This document shows, in pieces, positions 10,045-20,417 of a stretch of 64,000 nt of DNA (position 1 is the stretch's first letter; every line of letters begins with the position of its first letter). This DNA is from Posidonia oceanica (taxonomy: Eukaryota > Streptophyta > Magnoliopsida > Alismatales > Posidoniaceae), in assembly GCA_037176725.1 (NCBI GenBank), contig JAZBRS010000077.1, positions 1,240,001 to 1,304,000 on the forward strand, read 5' to 3'. Both the position numbers and the translations under genes were made by a program. The notes beneath the pieces were generated by a model that was not told the origin of the DNA, searched no databases, and saw only the letters and a program-made list of their open reading frames with translations.

Positions 10045-11795
10045 TTGTCTCCGGTTACGTCTCGGATGACAAATTCGCTATCCTGCCCTACATCTTTGTC
10101 TCCGGTTGCATCCCGAATGACAAATTCGCTATCCTGCCCCCCGTCTTCGTCTCCAATTGTGTCTCAGATGAAAAATTCACTATCTATCCCCATGTCTTTG
10201 TCTCTAGTTGCTTCTTGGATGACAAATTCGCTATCCTACCCCACGTCTTCGTCATCGGTTGCATCTCAGATGACAAATTCACTATCCTATCCCCACGTCT
10301 TTGTCTCTGGTTGCGTCCTGGATGATAAATTCGCTATCCTACCCCGCGTCTTTGTTTCCGATTGCATCCTGGATGACAGATTCGCTATCTTATCCCCGCG
10401 TCTTTGTCTCCGGTTGCATCTCGGATGATAGATTCGCTGTCCTATCCCTGCGTCTCTGTCTCCGGTTGCATCCCGGATGACAAATTCGCTTTCTTGCCCC
10501 AAGTTTTTGTTTCAGGTTGCCTCTCGGATGACAGATTTGCTATCCTATCCCTGCGTCTTTGTCTCTGGTTGCATCCCAGATGACAAATTCACTATCCTGC
10601 CTCGCGTTTTTGTTTCCAGTTGCTGCCCGGATGACAAATTCGCTATCCTATCCCCATGTCTTTGTCTCCAGTTGTGTTATAGATGACAGATTCGCTATCC
10701 TATCCCTGCATCATTGTCTCTGGTTGCATCCTGGAAGACAAATTCGCTATCCTGCCCCACGCCGTTGTCTCCGGTTGTGTCCCATATGACAAATTCGCTA
10801 TTCTATCCCTGCATCTTTGTCTCTGGTTATGTCCCAGATGACAGATTCGCTATCCTATCCCCGCGTCTATGTCTTCGATTGCGTCTCGGATGACAGATTC
10901 ACTATCCTATCCCCACGTCTTTGTCTCCGGTTGCGTCCCGGATGACAGATTCGCTATCCTATCCCCACGTCTTTGTCTTCGGTTGCGTCCCGGATGACAA
11001 TTTCGCAATCCTATCCTGCGTCTTTGTCTCTGGTTGCGTCCCGAATGACAGATTCGCTATCCTGCCCCACGTCTTTGTCTTCGGTTGCGTCCCGAACGAT
11101 AGATTCACTATCCTATCCCCACGTCTTTGTCTCCGATTGTGTCCCGGATGACAAATTCGCTATCCTGCCCTACGTCATTATCTTCGGTTGTGTCCCGGAT
11201 GATAGATTCACTATCCTATCCCCGTGTCTTTGTCTCTGGTTGCATCCCAGATGACAGATTTGCTATCCTATCCCCACGTCTTAGTCTTCGGTTGCGTCTC
11301 GGATGACAAATTCGCTATCCTATCCTTACATCTTCGTCTCTGGTTGTGTCTCGGATGACAAATTTGCTATCCTATCCTCGTGTCTTTGTCTCTGGTGGTG
11401 TCCTGGATGACAAATTCACTATCTGACCCCACGTTTTTGTTTTCGGTTACGTCCTGGATGACAAATTCACTATCCTATCCCTGTGTCTTTGTCTTCGGTC
11501 GCATCCTGGATGACAAATTCGCTATCCTGCCTAGCATTTTTGTCTCTAGTTGCGTCCAAGATGACAAATTCGCTATCCTATCCCCGTGTCTTTGTCTTTG
11601 GTGGTGTCCCTGATGACAAATTCACTATCTGACCCCGCATTTTTGTTTCCGGTTGCATCCCGAATGACAAATTCGCTATCCTATCCCCACATCTTTGTCT
11701 CTGGTTGCATCCCGGATGACAAATTCGCTATCCTAGCCCGTCATCTTTGTCTCCGGTTGCGTCCTGGATGATAGATTCGCTATTCTACTCCGATG
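10045..11795 (+). repeat. 52-bp tandem array, about 34 copies
   Basis: The unit carries phrases such as GTCTTTGTCTCCGGTTGCGT and GATGACAAATTCGCTATCCT. The period is 52 bp (for example 10921 to 10973), with scattered 51-bp units where 'ATCCTATCCCC' is replaced by 'ATCCTGCCCC'. Because 51 is a multiple of three and 52 is not, open frames change from stretch to stretch. I see no sign of a real protein. Confidence 0.9.
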
Positions 11796-12110
11796 ACTTG
11801 TCACCACCCCACATGACCGACAGGTTCGTTGGCTTGTCATCCCTCTCTTGATACCAGGGGTATCATTGGTTGCCCTGTGATATCATGCCCCCTTTCGTCG
11901 GGCTGGCAGCCCTAACTGCTTGGACGGCAAGCACGTCAGTCTTGTTTGGTGTCCCTTTTCGTGCAAGTATGGACTAGCCACCAACTTGACGCCCATCATC
12001 GCATTGCATCGCGCCAGCATCTGCACGCTAGGTAGCCACATTGACATTGTGCACTCTGCATGCGTTCCTAGTAGGACCAGCATCACATACTTAGTGATAC
12101 ACACCTTGAT
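11796..12110 (+). other. Spacer between the two arrays, with one hairpin module
   Basis: It contains a GATACCAGGGG-type phrase with a short inverted repeat (about 11848-11865). At 11900-11955 is one copy of the GGGCTGGCAGCCC module with a CAAG/CTTG second stem. The rest matches nothing I know. Confidence 0.5.
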
Positions 12111-14056
12111 CACTTGGAGCCACATGGCTTAGATTGCCTGTGAGCTACTTGGCTCAGCGATCCTCAATCTGATCCCTTGGAGCCACATGACTCAGATCGC
12201 CTGTAAGCTACTTGGCTTAGCGATCATCATTCTTATCCCATGGAGCCACATGGCTCAGATCGCCTGTGAGCTACAAGGCTCAACGATCCTCATTCTGATC
12301 ACTTGGAGCTACATGGCTCAGATTGCCTGGGAGCTTCTTGACTCAGCGATCCTCATTCTGATCCCTTGGAGCCACATGGCTTAGATCGCCTGTGAGCTAC
12401 TTGGCTCAGCGATCCTCATTCTGATCCCTTGGAGCCACATGGCTCAGATCGCCTGTGAGCTACTTGGCTCAATGATCCTCATTCTGATCCCTTGGAGCCG
12501 CATGGCTCAGATAGCTTGTGAGCTACTTGGCTCAGTGATCGACATTCTGATCCCTTGGAGCTACATGGCTCAGATTGCTTGGGAGTTATATGGCTCAGTG
12601 ATCCTCATTATTATCCCTTGGAGCTACATGGCTCAGATCACCAGTGAGCTATTTGGCACAACGATCCTCATTCTGATCCCTTGGAGCTACGTGGCTCAGA
12701 TCGCCTATGAGCTACTTGGCTCAGTGATCCTCATTCTAATCACTTGGAGCAACATGGCTCAGATCGCCTGTGAGCTACTTGGCTCAGCGATCCTCATTCT
12801 GGTCCCTTGGAGCCACATGGCTCAGATCACTTGTGAGCTACTTGGCTCAGCGATCCTCATTCTGATCCCTTGGAGCCGCATGGCACAGATCATCTATGAG
12901 TTACTTGGCTCAGCGATCCTCATTCTGATCCCTTGGAGCCACATGGGTCAGATCGCTTGTGAGTTAGTTGGCTCAGTGATCCTCATTCTGATTTCTTGGA
13001 GCCACATGGCTCAAATTGCCTATGAGCTACTTGGCTCAACGATCCTCATTTTGATCCCTTGGAGCTACATGGCTTAGATCGCCTGGGAGCTACATGGCTC
13101 ATCAATCCTCATTCTGATCCCTTGGAGCCACATGGCTCAGATCGCCTATGAGCTACTTGGCTCAGTGATCCTCATTTTGATCCCTTGGAGCCACATGGCT
13201 CAGATCGCCTATGAGCTACTTGGCTCAGCGATCCTCATTCTGATCACTTGGAGCCACATGACTCAGAACACCTGTGAGCTACTTGGCTCAGCGATCCTCA
13301 TTCTGATCCCTTGGAGCCACATGGCTCAAATCGCCTGTGAGCTACTTGGCTCAGCGATCCTCATTCTGATCCCTAGGAGCCACATGGCTCAGATCGCTTG
13401 TGAGCTACTTGGCTTAGTGATCCTCATTCTGATCCCTTGGTGCCACTTGGCTCAGATTGCCTATGAGCTACTTGGCTCAGCGATCCTCATTCTAATCCCT
13501 TGAAGCCGCATGGCTCAGATCGCCTGTGAGCTACTTGGCTCAACGATTCTCATTCTGATCCCTTGGAGCCACATGGCTCAGATCGTCTGTGAATTACTTG
13601 GCTCAGTGATCCTCATTCTGATCCCTTGGAGCCGCATGGCTCAAATCGCTAGTGAGCTACTTGGCTCAGCGATCCTCATTCTGATCCCTTGGAGCCACAT
13701 GACTCAGATTGTCTGTGAGCTACTTGGGTCATCGATCTTCATTCCAAATCACTTGGAGCTACATGGCTTAGATCGCCTGGGATCTACATGGCTCAGCTAT
13801 CTTCATTCCACATCACTTGGAGCTACATGGCTTAGATCACTTGGGAGCTACATGGCTCAGCGATCTTCATTCCAGATCACTTGGAGCTACTTGGCTCAGA
13901 TCGCCTAGGAGCTACATGGCTCAGCGATCCTAATTCCAAATCACTTGGAGCTACATGGCTCAGATCGCCTGGGAGCTACATGGCTCAGCGATCCTCATTC
14001 TGATCACTTGGAACTACATGGCTCTGATCGCTTGGAGCTAGAAGGCTCAGTGATCC
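12111..14056 (+). repeat. 63-bp tandem array, about 31 copies, with a 64-bp distal part
   Basis: The unit contains GATCCTCATTCTGATCCCTT, GGAGCCACATGGCTCAGATC and GCCTGTGAGCTACTTGGCTC. The period is 63 bp up to about 13740. It then becomes 64 bp (13741, 13805, 13869, 13933, 13997) with a variant carrying GGAGCTACATGGC. Each 63-bp unit is 21 codons, which creates long open frames of a hydrophobic 21-residue repeat (12439-13077, 13132-13503). These are by-products of the repeat length and end where the period shifts. Confidence 0.92.
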
Positions 14057-14362
14057 ACAGCACCAACATTACATCATCAACATTGGCATCACATACACAT
14101 GCATCGCTCGTGCACCCCCAGCAGAGTTCAATGCATGTGTGCACCAGCATGCTGTCTGCATTGCATGATTTGCATCAGCATTGCATTCTAGCATTTACAT
14201 CTACATTTGCATTGTGGCAACGAGTCATGATTTTTGGTGCACCTGCTAGATAAGTGACTCACGCCAACAGCAACATTGCTCTCCCACCTACTTCAGGCGG
14301 GGTGTCTTGTCAACCCTGAGCAGCGTCCTTGGTTGCCTCGACCTCGCTAAGGGAGGGGCATC
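14057..14362 (+). promoter_or_regulatory. 3' terminal block and polypurine tract of element E
   Basis: The block at 14217-14362 has an inverted pair GAGTCA/TGACTC about 25 nt apart. A hairpin follows: CCCTGAGC at 14314-14321 against GCTAAGGG at 14346-14353, with one mismatch. Next is the purine tract AGGGAGGGGCATC directly before the LTR. The tract would prime plus-strand DNA synthesis. The same block stands before the 3' LTR of A, B, C and G. Confidence 0.7.
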
Positions 14363-14673
14363 TGTAGGCACCTCGATTTTGTAGTCATTCGTCGGCAATT
14401 TTCTTTTAAGGAATGTCCTCGGTTGTGGCGGCCCCCACCTACTCCCCAAATCCAAACCTAAGCCCCCACCAATCCCAAACTAAGCCTAAACCGAAGCCTT
14501 ATCCAAACCCAAGCCTTAATCCAACCAAAAAACCCCAAAAATACCCACAGTCCACTCTAGATCATAGGATGCTACAGTCTTCAGCGTCTTACGTAAGACA
14601 CTAGAGATCACAACATCTTACGCCCCCAGCCATTTTCTAGCGCAGGATGCCGAGTTTTCTGCGTCTTACATAG
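14363..14673 (+). repeat. 3' LTR of element E, left part
   Basis: It starts TGTAGGCACC after the purine tract and continues with a C/A-rich stretch of CCAAACC type. It also contains palindromic GCGTCTTACGTAAGACAC sequence (from about 14583). The insertion of element A interrupts it at 14673, and it resumes at 42255. Confidence 0.75.
14669..14673. repeat. Target-site duplication of element A, left copy (CATAG)
   Basis: CATAG directly precedes the A LTR start TGTAGACACC and is repeated exactly after the A LTR end at 42250-42254. Confidence 0.9.
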
Positions 14674-15741
14674 TGTAGACACCCCAATTTGACACCTGGC
14701 GGTGGATCAAACTTGGAGGAACGACCTCGGAAGCGACGGATTCAAACCTTTCCACCCAAACTAAACCAAAACCAAATCCTATTCCAAACCCTATCCAAAA
14801 CCAACCCAAAACCATTAACTTTCCATCTGACAAACTCAACCAAAGCCTTAAACCAACACAAGCCCAATAGCATCCCAGTTTACTGAGTAGCATGTTCGGG
14901 CCCTGCATGTAGAGGCGATTGGCTCTATCGCAACTCTATGTGGCGACTGAGTTTGGCGCCACGAGTAGCGACGATTGGACTGCAACTAAGACCACCGCCC
15001 AAGCCTCACCGCCACGGCCGTTGCTGGTCATCGTCACCTGCCACCCGTCTCCTCAGCCACTTACTCATCACTCTTGGCCACCCACTACATGCCAACAGCC
15101 ACTAATTCCTTGCCACCGCATCACCTCCACGTCGGCGTCCTTCCCGCACTCACCGCCCTCACTGCCATGCCCGCCTGCAACCATGCCACCGACGACCTTC
15201 GCCGTCCTCGACTTGCACCCACTTACTTCCTCGACTGCCAAGCCCCCTCACACCACTCACTGCCTCTCCTCTACCACGATGGGCTGCTGCTAGAGCCAGT
15301 AGGTGGAGGTGAACCCATCCAATTCACAACGTCGGACATTCACACACAACCGACCAGAATTTTCCATCTCCTCCCTTGCCGCTCGAACCAGAGTACGTAG
15401 AGGCAATCCAGAAGCATTCCTACACACCCCAGCTTCTTCCTAAGCCTTTCAAACCTTCGTTTCACATCCCGGATCGCCACAACGACCCCGCTGCCGCTCC
15501 TCCTTGGCCGCCGCCAGCCAACATTTCTAGAAGCCACTTCGAGGTGCCGAACTCCTCCAAACTCCATGCACACCTCCGCAAGGTCGCCACGAACACAGCC
15601 CGATCAACCCGAGCACCCGCCACAGCAACCTCCACGCCGACGCACTCTAGCGAGCTAGGTCGGGGGGCACATCCGTGTATCCCCGTAGGTGAGCGATCCC
15701 TCCATTGACTTCGTATCGTGCTGTGCATGCTTCCTAGCTAG
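14674..15741 (+). repeat. 5' LTR of element A, left part
   Basis: It starts TGTAGACACCCC and matches 39703-40770. Small open frames here (14919-15293, 15376-15708) are Pro/Thr-rich, differ between the two LTRs and look non-coding. Element B interrupts it after the GCTAG at 15737-15741. Confidence 0.88.
15737..15741. repeat. Target-site duplication of element B, left copy (GCTAG)
   Basis: GCTAG precedes the B LTR start and is repeated after its end at 31096-31100. The uninterrupted version of the site is in the other LTR of A, with GCTAA at 40766-40770 followed by TTTCTTAG. Confidence 0.93.
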
Positions 15742-16080
15742 TGTAGACACCCCATTTTGACTCTTACATTAGTGACTCTTCTCTGGTGGACTCAAACCCA
15801 ACACCTAAACCCATCTCTAAACCCAAAACCCTAATTCCACTAAAAAAACCCAAACCAATATCCCATGCAAACCCTAAGCTCCAACCAAAACCAATTCCAA
15901 AACCTTTAAAACCCAAACCCTAGTGCCATTCAAGAAAAAAACCAAAAAAAACTTAAACCCATGCATTAAAACCCAAACCCTAGTGCCATTCAAAAGAAAG
16001 AAAAAAAAACCATTTAAAAAAAAACCAAATCCTAATCCCATCTGACTCTCGTGCAATGGCCCTCATTGCCTCCCCACTGA

Positions 16081-16089
16081 ATATAAAAA
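16081..16089 (+). promoter_or_regulatory. TATA-like box in the B 5' LTR
   Basis: ATATAAAAA lies 339 bp into the LTR and is conserved at the same distance in the 3' LTR. A purine-rich segment follows. If real, transcription would start about 30 bp downstream, giving a U3 of about 370 bp. Confidence 0.5.
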
Positions 16090-16472
16090 CCGAGCAACCC
16101 TAGGAGAAAAAGAGGACCAAGAAAAAAAAAGGTGGAAAGAAAAACACAAGAGAAAGAAGGAGAGAAACCTAGAGAAGAAGAGGAGAAAGGGAGGAGAGAG
16201 AAAGGAGAAACCTAGAACAAAAACCTGCCTACAACCCTCCTCCTCCGACTAGCCCCTCTCCACGGCCATCATACACCACTCACCTCCTCCAGGAGCCACC
16301 CACGAGTCGACCTGCAAGGCCATCGCCGACGAAAGCCACGGACAAGGAGAAGAAAAACCACAAAACTTCCACGAGGTCGTTCGGCCACCCTGGTGTGCGA
16401 AACAAGTAAGCAACACTTCCCCTAGATCCGCCTCGCTCTCTTCTTCATCCCCATATATTTCTTTCAGATTTT

Positions 16473-16745
16473 GTGCCCCGTGCCGCCCGCAGCAGCTCGT
16501 CGGAGTTAAGCCCATCCACGGCAGTGCTTGCCGGTGCAACGCCGGTCACGCACGCCTGCAGGCCGCCCTGCTACCGCCCCGCGCCTCGCCGCACTGCCTG
16601 CTGGCCCCCACGACCTCCGCCGGACCTCCCTTGGGCCAGCCCTGCCCCTGCCGTGCCGCTCCGCTGCCTCCTCCGCCGCCCAGGTCGTCTTCTCCGGCGG
16701 GCACGCGGCCTGGTTACTGTAGCGCATATTAGGTTTAGGTTTTGA
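16473..16745 (+). other. GC-rich island in the B LTR
   Basis: A GC-rich block interrupts the A/T-rich LTR and is open in several frames, as GC-rich sequence often is. The predicted peptides are Arg/Pro/Ala-rich and match no family I know. F has a comparable GC-rich block at about 54240-55050. I treat it as a non-coding leader. Confidence 0.4.
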
Positions 16746-16809
16746 TTTTATTTTGTTTTAACTTATGAAGTTTTCCACACATTGCATATGTTACTTTTAA
16801 GTTTTTTTT

Positions 16810-17890
16810 ATTACGTTTAGGTCCAGCAATAGTTTAAGTTTCATTTAAATCTGAATTAAAACTATATTACATTGCATTAAATATCTGTCATTTCCGTTTA
16901 TTACATTTTAGTCCATCTGTAGTTCAAATAGTTTTAGTTTCATTTATGTTTAGTCCGATAGCTTGTTTTATTTACTTTTAAGTCCTGCAGTTGATTAATA
17001 TCATTTAAATGTTTGTTTTTATCTTATTACATTGCAATTATCTCCTGTATTTTATTTTATTTACACATCAGTCCTCTGTTCAGTTGTTAAAATCATTTAA
17101 ATTCTAAGTTTACCATACTGTATTGCATTTTTATTCTGTACTTTATTTTTATTACATTTAAGTCCTCTGTTCAGTTGAAAAATCATTTAATTCCATACTT
17201 CACCATATTACATTGCAATTTTTATCCTGTATTATGTTTTTATTACTTTTCAGTCATCTGTTTGTTAGACATATCATTTAAATTCATATTTTGCCTTATT
17301 GCATTGCATAAAGCTCCTACAGGTTGCATTATTTGCACTTTAGTCCACAGACCATGCATGCATTCATTTAAATTGCATTTTTACTTTACTGAATTGCATT
17401 TTAGCCCCTACACTTAGTTTAATTGCACATTAGTCCTCATGTAGTTCATGCATTTCATTTAATCAGCATTTAAAACTATATTGCATTACTGAAAAACCCA
17501 AAAAACATGTTTATTTGCATATCAGTCCATCAGTAGTTTGAAAACTCATTTAATCTGTATTTAAATCATATTGCATTACTAAAAAACACAAAAACATGCT
17601 GTAATTGCACTTAAGTCCACATTCTGTGAATTAGTAGTTTAAATTTGCATATTTCATTGCATATAAAACCCACAAAAATTCTGTAAATTGCACATTAGTC
17701 CTTAGAGCATTCATCTTTCATTTAATTTCTGTTTCTTATCTTATTGCATTGCAGAAAAACCCATAAAGAAAGTTTAATTGCATTTTAGTCCTCCATGCAT
17801 TTAAATGCCATGTAAGTTGCATTTTAAACCACATTGCATTGTTAAAAAGCCCAATAGCTTTCTGAAATTGCACATAAGTCCATGTTTTCA
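16810..17890 (+). repeat. Degenerate ~90-bp tandem array in the B 5' LTR
   Basis: The word AGTCC (or close variants) recurs at about 17071, 17161, 17252, 17342, 17432, 17524, 17614, 17698, 17788 and 17878. Almost every step is 90-92 bp. Each unit also has ATTGCATT and CATTTAA words. The period is kept although the units have diverged strongly. Confidence 0.7.
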
Positions 17891-18003
17891 ACTTTTACAA
17901 GTTTGTATGCTTTCTTTGCATTGCATTTAGGCCCTGTAAGTTTTCAAAAACTGCATTTAGGTCATTTTCTTGCATTTTTGCATGCATTCATCCTAGTTAG
18001 CTT

Positions 18004-18262
18004 GCATTTGCACTGTTTTGCTCACATTTGCATTGTTTTGCGTGCCCGCATCCTATTTTGCTCACATTTGCATTGTTTTGCGTGCCCACACCCTGTTTTG
18101 CTCACATTTGCATTGTTTTGCGTGCCTGCACCCCGTTTTGCTTACATTTGCCTCGTTTTGCGTGCCTGCATCTTGTTTTGCTTGCATTTGCATTGTTTTG
18201 CGTGCTCGCATCCTGTTTTACTTCTGTTTGCATCGTTTTGCGCACCCATTCTTGTTTTCCTT
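18004..18262 (+). repeat. 42-bp tandem array in the B 5' LTR, about 6 copies
   Basis: Units contain CACATTTGCATTGTTTTGCG and a variable TGCCCGCATCCT part, with a period of 41-42 bp. The 14-codon period yields overlapping open frames with no sign of a protein. Confidence 0.75.
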
Positions 18263-19148
18263 CGCTTTTGTACCGTTTTGCATGTCTGATTTCATTTCTC
18301 GCACCATTTTGCGTATTTGCTCCTGTTTTCCTTTGCATGTTGCTTGCATGTGTATGGTTTTACCGTCATTTTGTTTTATCGCGTTGCATTTGCATTTAGT
18401 GCAGTGATGTTTACTGCTAGTAGTTCTCATGAATCAAGGCTCGCCTATTCGAAATGCTAACAGCGTAGCTGAGCACATAGATCGCACGCTTATTTTCTTT
18501 CCACGCATCATAACATTTAGAGCATGTATTCGTGTATGTTTATTTCAACATACATGGCATTTAGGCATTTAAGCATTTAGGCATTCATCTGAACACCCAT
18601 AGCATAGGTATAGCATCCCTCGTCCCTTGGACGTACAGTTAGGCAATCATCGTCGATATCCTATAAATGTGAGCGAGAATAGTCAAGAAAGACCGATTCC
18701 AGGCGTGTCGGGGGTGCCTAATACCTTCCCCGCACGTAATAGGAGTCCTTGCCCTTTCTCTGGACACGCAATGACCGTTTTACCCTTATCCTTGGCATGA
18801 GTCATTCATTTTGCATAACATTGCAACCATCTGCATATTTTCCTGTATTTCCTCGGTTTTCCTCGTCTCCCGATTTAATAGACTAAGTGGCGACTCCCTT
18901 TTGTCTTATCTCTTTTATCTTCACATTTTCCTGGTGTTTTCGAGTCGAGTTTCTCCTTGGATTCACTATCGACAGTGGCTTCTTCCCCCCTCTCACGGCA
19001 CGATCGCATCGCGAGCTATGGCAACATGCGAGACCCGCCATGGGCTCCCGAGAAGAGGTCGCAACCGCATATAGTGAGCCTAGTTCCGATTGGTGCCTGC
19101 GAGCTTTGGCATCGTGCATGGACGATCCGAATTCCAAGATCGCTACAG

Positions 19149-19167
19149 TGGCGACTCCACTGGGGAT
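19149..19167 (+). promoter_or_regulatory. Primer binding site of element B
   Basis: TGGCGACTCCACTGGGGAT begins one base after the LTR end. PBSs of this form are described for Ogre/Tat elements and assigned to a tRNA-Arg; I could not check the tRNA match. Confidence 0.75.
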
Positions 19168-20417
19168 ACAAGACTCCGGCTTTCGTTTTGACTTTCTCGC
19201 TTACTTGGACTTCACATTTTGCTTGACTATTGCCTGTTTCCTTGCTTTACTGCTTGCCTTATGCCTGTTTATATGCCTTACTGCTTACATTGCCCTTATT
19301 TGTTTTGTTTATGCACCATACTTGCCTTTTGAGTGGTGATTGCTTGCCTTATGCTTGTTTATGTGCCCTATTACTTGCATTGCCTTTATTTGCTTTATTT
19401 GCACATTATACATGTTTAAATACTTGTTTGGCGCAATTATACATGCCTTTTGAGTGGTGATTGCTTTGTTTGATACAGTTGCTATGCCACCACACATGCA
19501 CATACCATATATACTTGCTTTTTGACATGATGACTGTTTTCTTTTCACTACCATGTCCACATACACATGCACATGCCATGCACATGCCTTTTGCGGTGAT
19601 GTATGTTGTTTGCTTGCCATGTTTGGATGATTTTCTTCCCCTTTTTGCATTAGGCCTAGGGACAATTAGAGACTGGTTGCTTCCCCACTTTGTAATTAAA
19701 AATAGCAAGTAAAAGTCAAATCTAGGAGCAACTAGAGACTCAAACATACATTCATCCCCTTCGAGTTAATAAAACGTGCAAGATAAAAGACTCTAATCAT
19801 ATTGCATGAAGCATCATATAGGGCATGCATCTTCTCATCCCTAAGTCCTCCTACTAGTTTGAGAAGGATGGTCTCGGTCTTTTCCCTCATCGCTTTGACG
19901 TGTGGTGGATTGGTCGGTCCATCCCCCCTTGTCTGGGGTCGCGTCGGAGTTAGTAAAGTGTACAACCTTTGCTTTGGCAAGGGCCAAGACTCTTAACGCA
20001 CCACCCGTTGTTTACCTGAGCTTTGGCCAGTTTAGACGGGGACCTTACTTTCTGACTGAGTCGTTGACCCGTGCACCTGAGAGGTCCGAAGTAGACCACC
20101 TACTAGGACACACTAGATTTGTGAGTGAGAGCATGTTAGAAAGCATACCATTTGCATGAATGCATCCATGCCATCATTTAAACATTTGCATTGTTTTTCT
20201 TTCGAGTTCTAACGCCAGTTTGCTTTGTCTCAAACAGGGATCAGTGAGCGAGTCCCCTGGTCAGAGCTTGAGTGCTTTTCTTCACTGACGCCTCTGTGGT
20301 GTCACCTGTTCTCGACCCTCCTCTTTTGAGCTATTCACCTTGGCAACTATAGCTCCTCCTAGGCGTCATCCTTCACCTTTTCGTCGTAGCCCTATTCTTA
20401 CCCGCTCTCGGTCAGCC
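19168..20417 (+). other. Untranslated leader of element B
   Basis: This stretch is rich in TTGCTTGCC and CACATGCACATGCCAT words and has no convincing ORF. It corresponds to 32571-33708 in element A, including the part near 19850-20140 with GCACCTGAGAGG, CTAGGACACAC-type phrases. It may hold the RNA packaging signal, but no specific structure was found. Confidence 0.5.

Larger units (their letters stand above)
9994..14362 (+). mobile_element. Element E: 3' internal remnant of a plus-strand LTR element
   Basis: From about 9994 the sequence matches 3' internal regions of the other elements. It starts with a 'GATGCCAGGGACATC' phrase, has two tandem arrays and one GGGCTGGCAGCCC module, and ends with the conserved pre-PPT block at 14217-14362. 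Gag, 5' LTR and leader are absent, so the element is 5'-truncated. Its 3' LTR follows directly. Confidence 0.65.
15742..19147 (+). repeat. 5' LTR of element B
   Basis: Order along the LTR: a C/A-rich start with several AAACCCTA boxes (15831-15985), a TATA-like box, a purine-rich stretch (16105-16215), a GC-rich island (16475-16730), a degenerate 90-bp array (16810-17890) and a 42-bp array (18004-18262). Then come a short hairpin near 18430-18451, the conserved box 'GGTGCCTAA.ACCTTCCCC' at 18686-18775, and a TGGCGACTCC copy at 18888-18897. The segment 16475-18049 is identical to 28423-29997 by eye, whereas the neighbouring parts differ. Confidence 0.93.

Noticed and set aside
12439..13077. A 212-codon open frame of a hydrophobic 21-residue repeat that looks like a membrane protein
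   Set aside because: The frame follows from the 63-bp period. It is cut by stops in some units and by the 64-bp units at the end, and there is no gene structure around it.
16473..16745. Arg/Pro-rich 90-codon ORF, identical in both LTRs of B
   Set aside because: It lies in a GC-rich block open in several frames at once. Identity reflects the identical LTR tract and is not evidence of protein selection.
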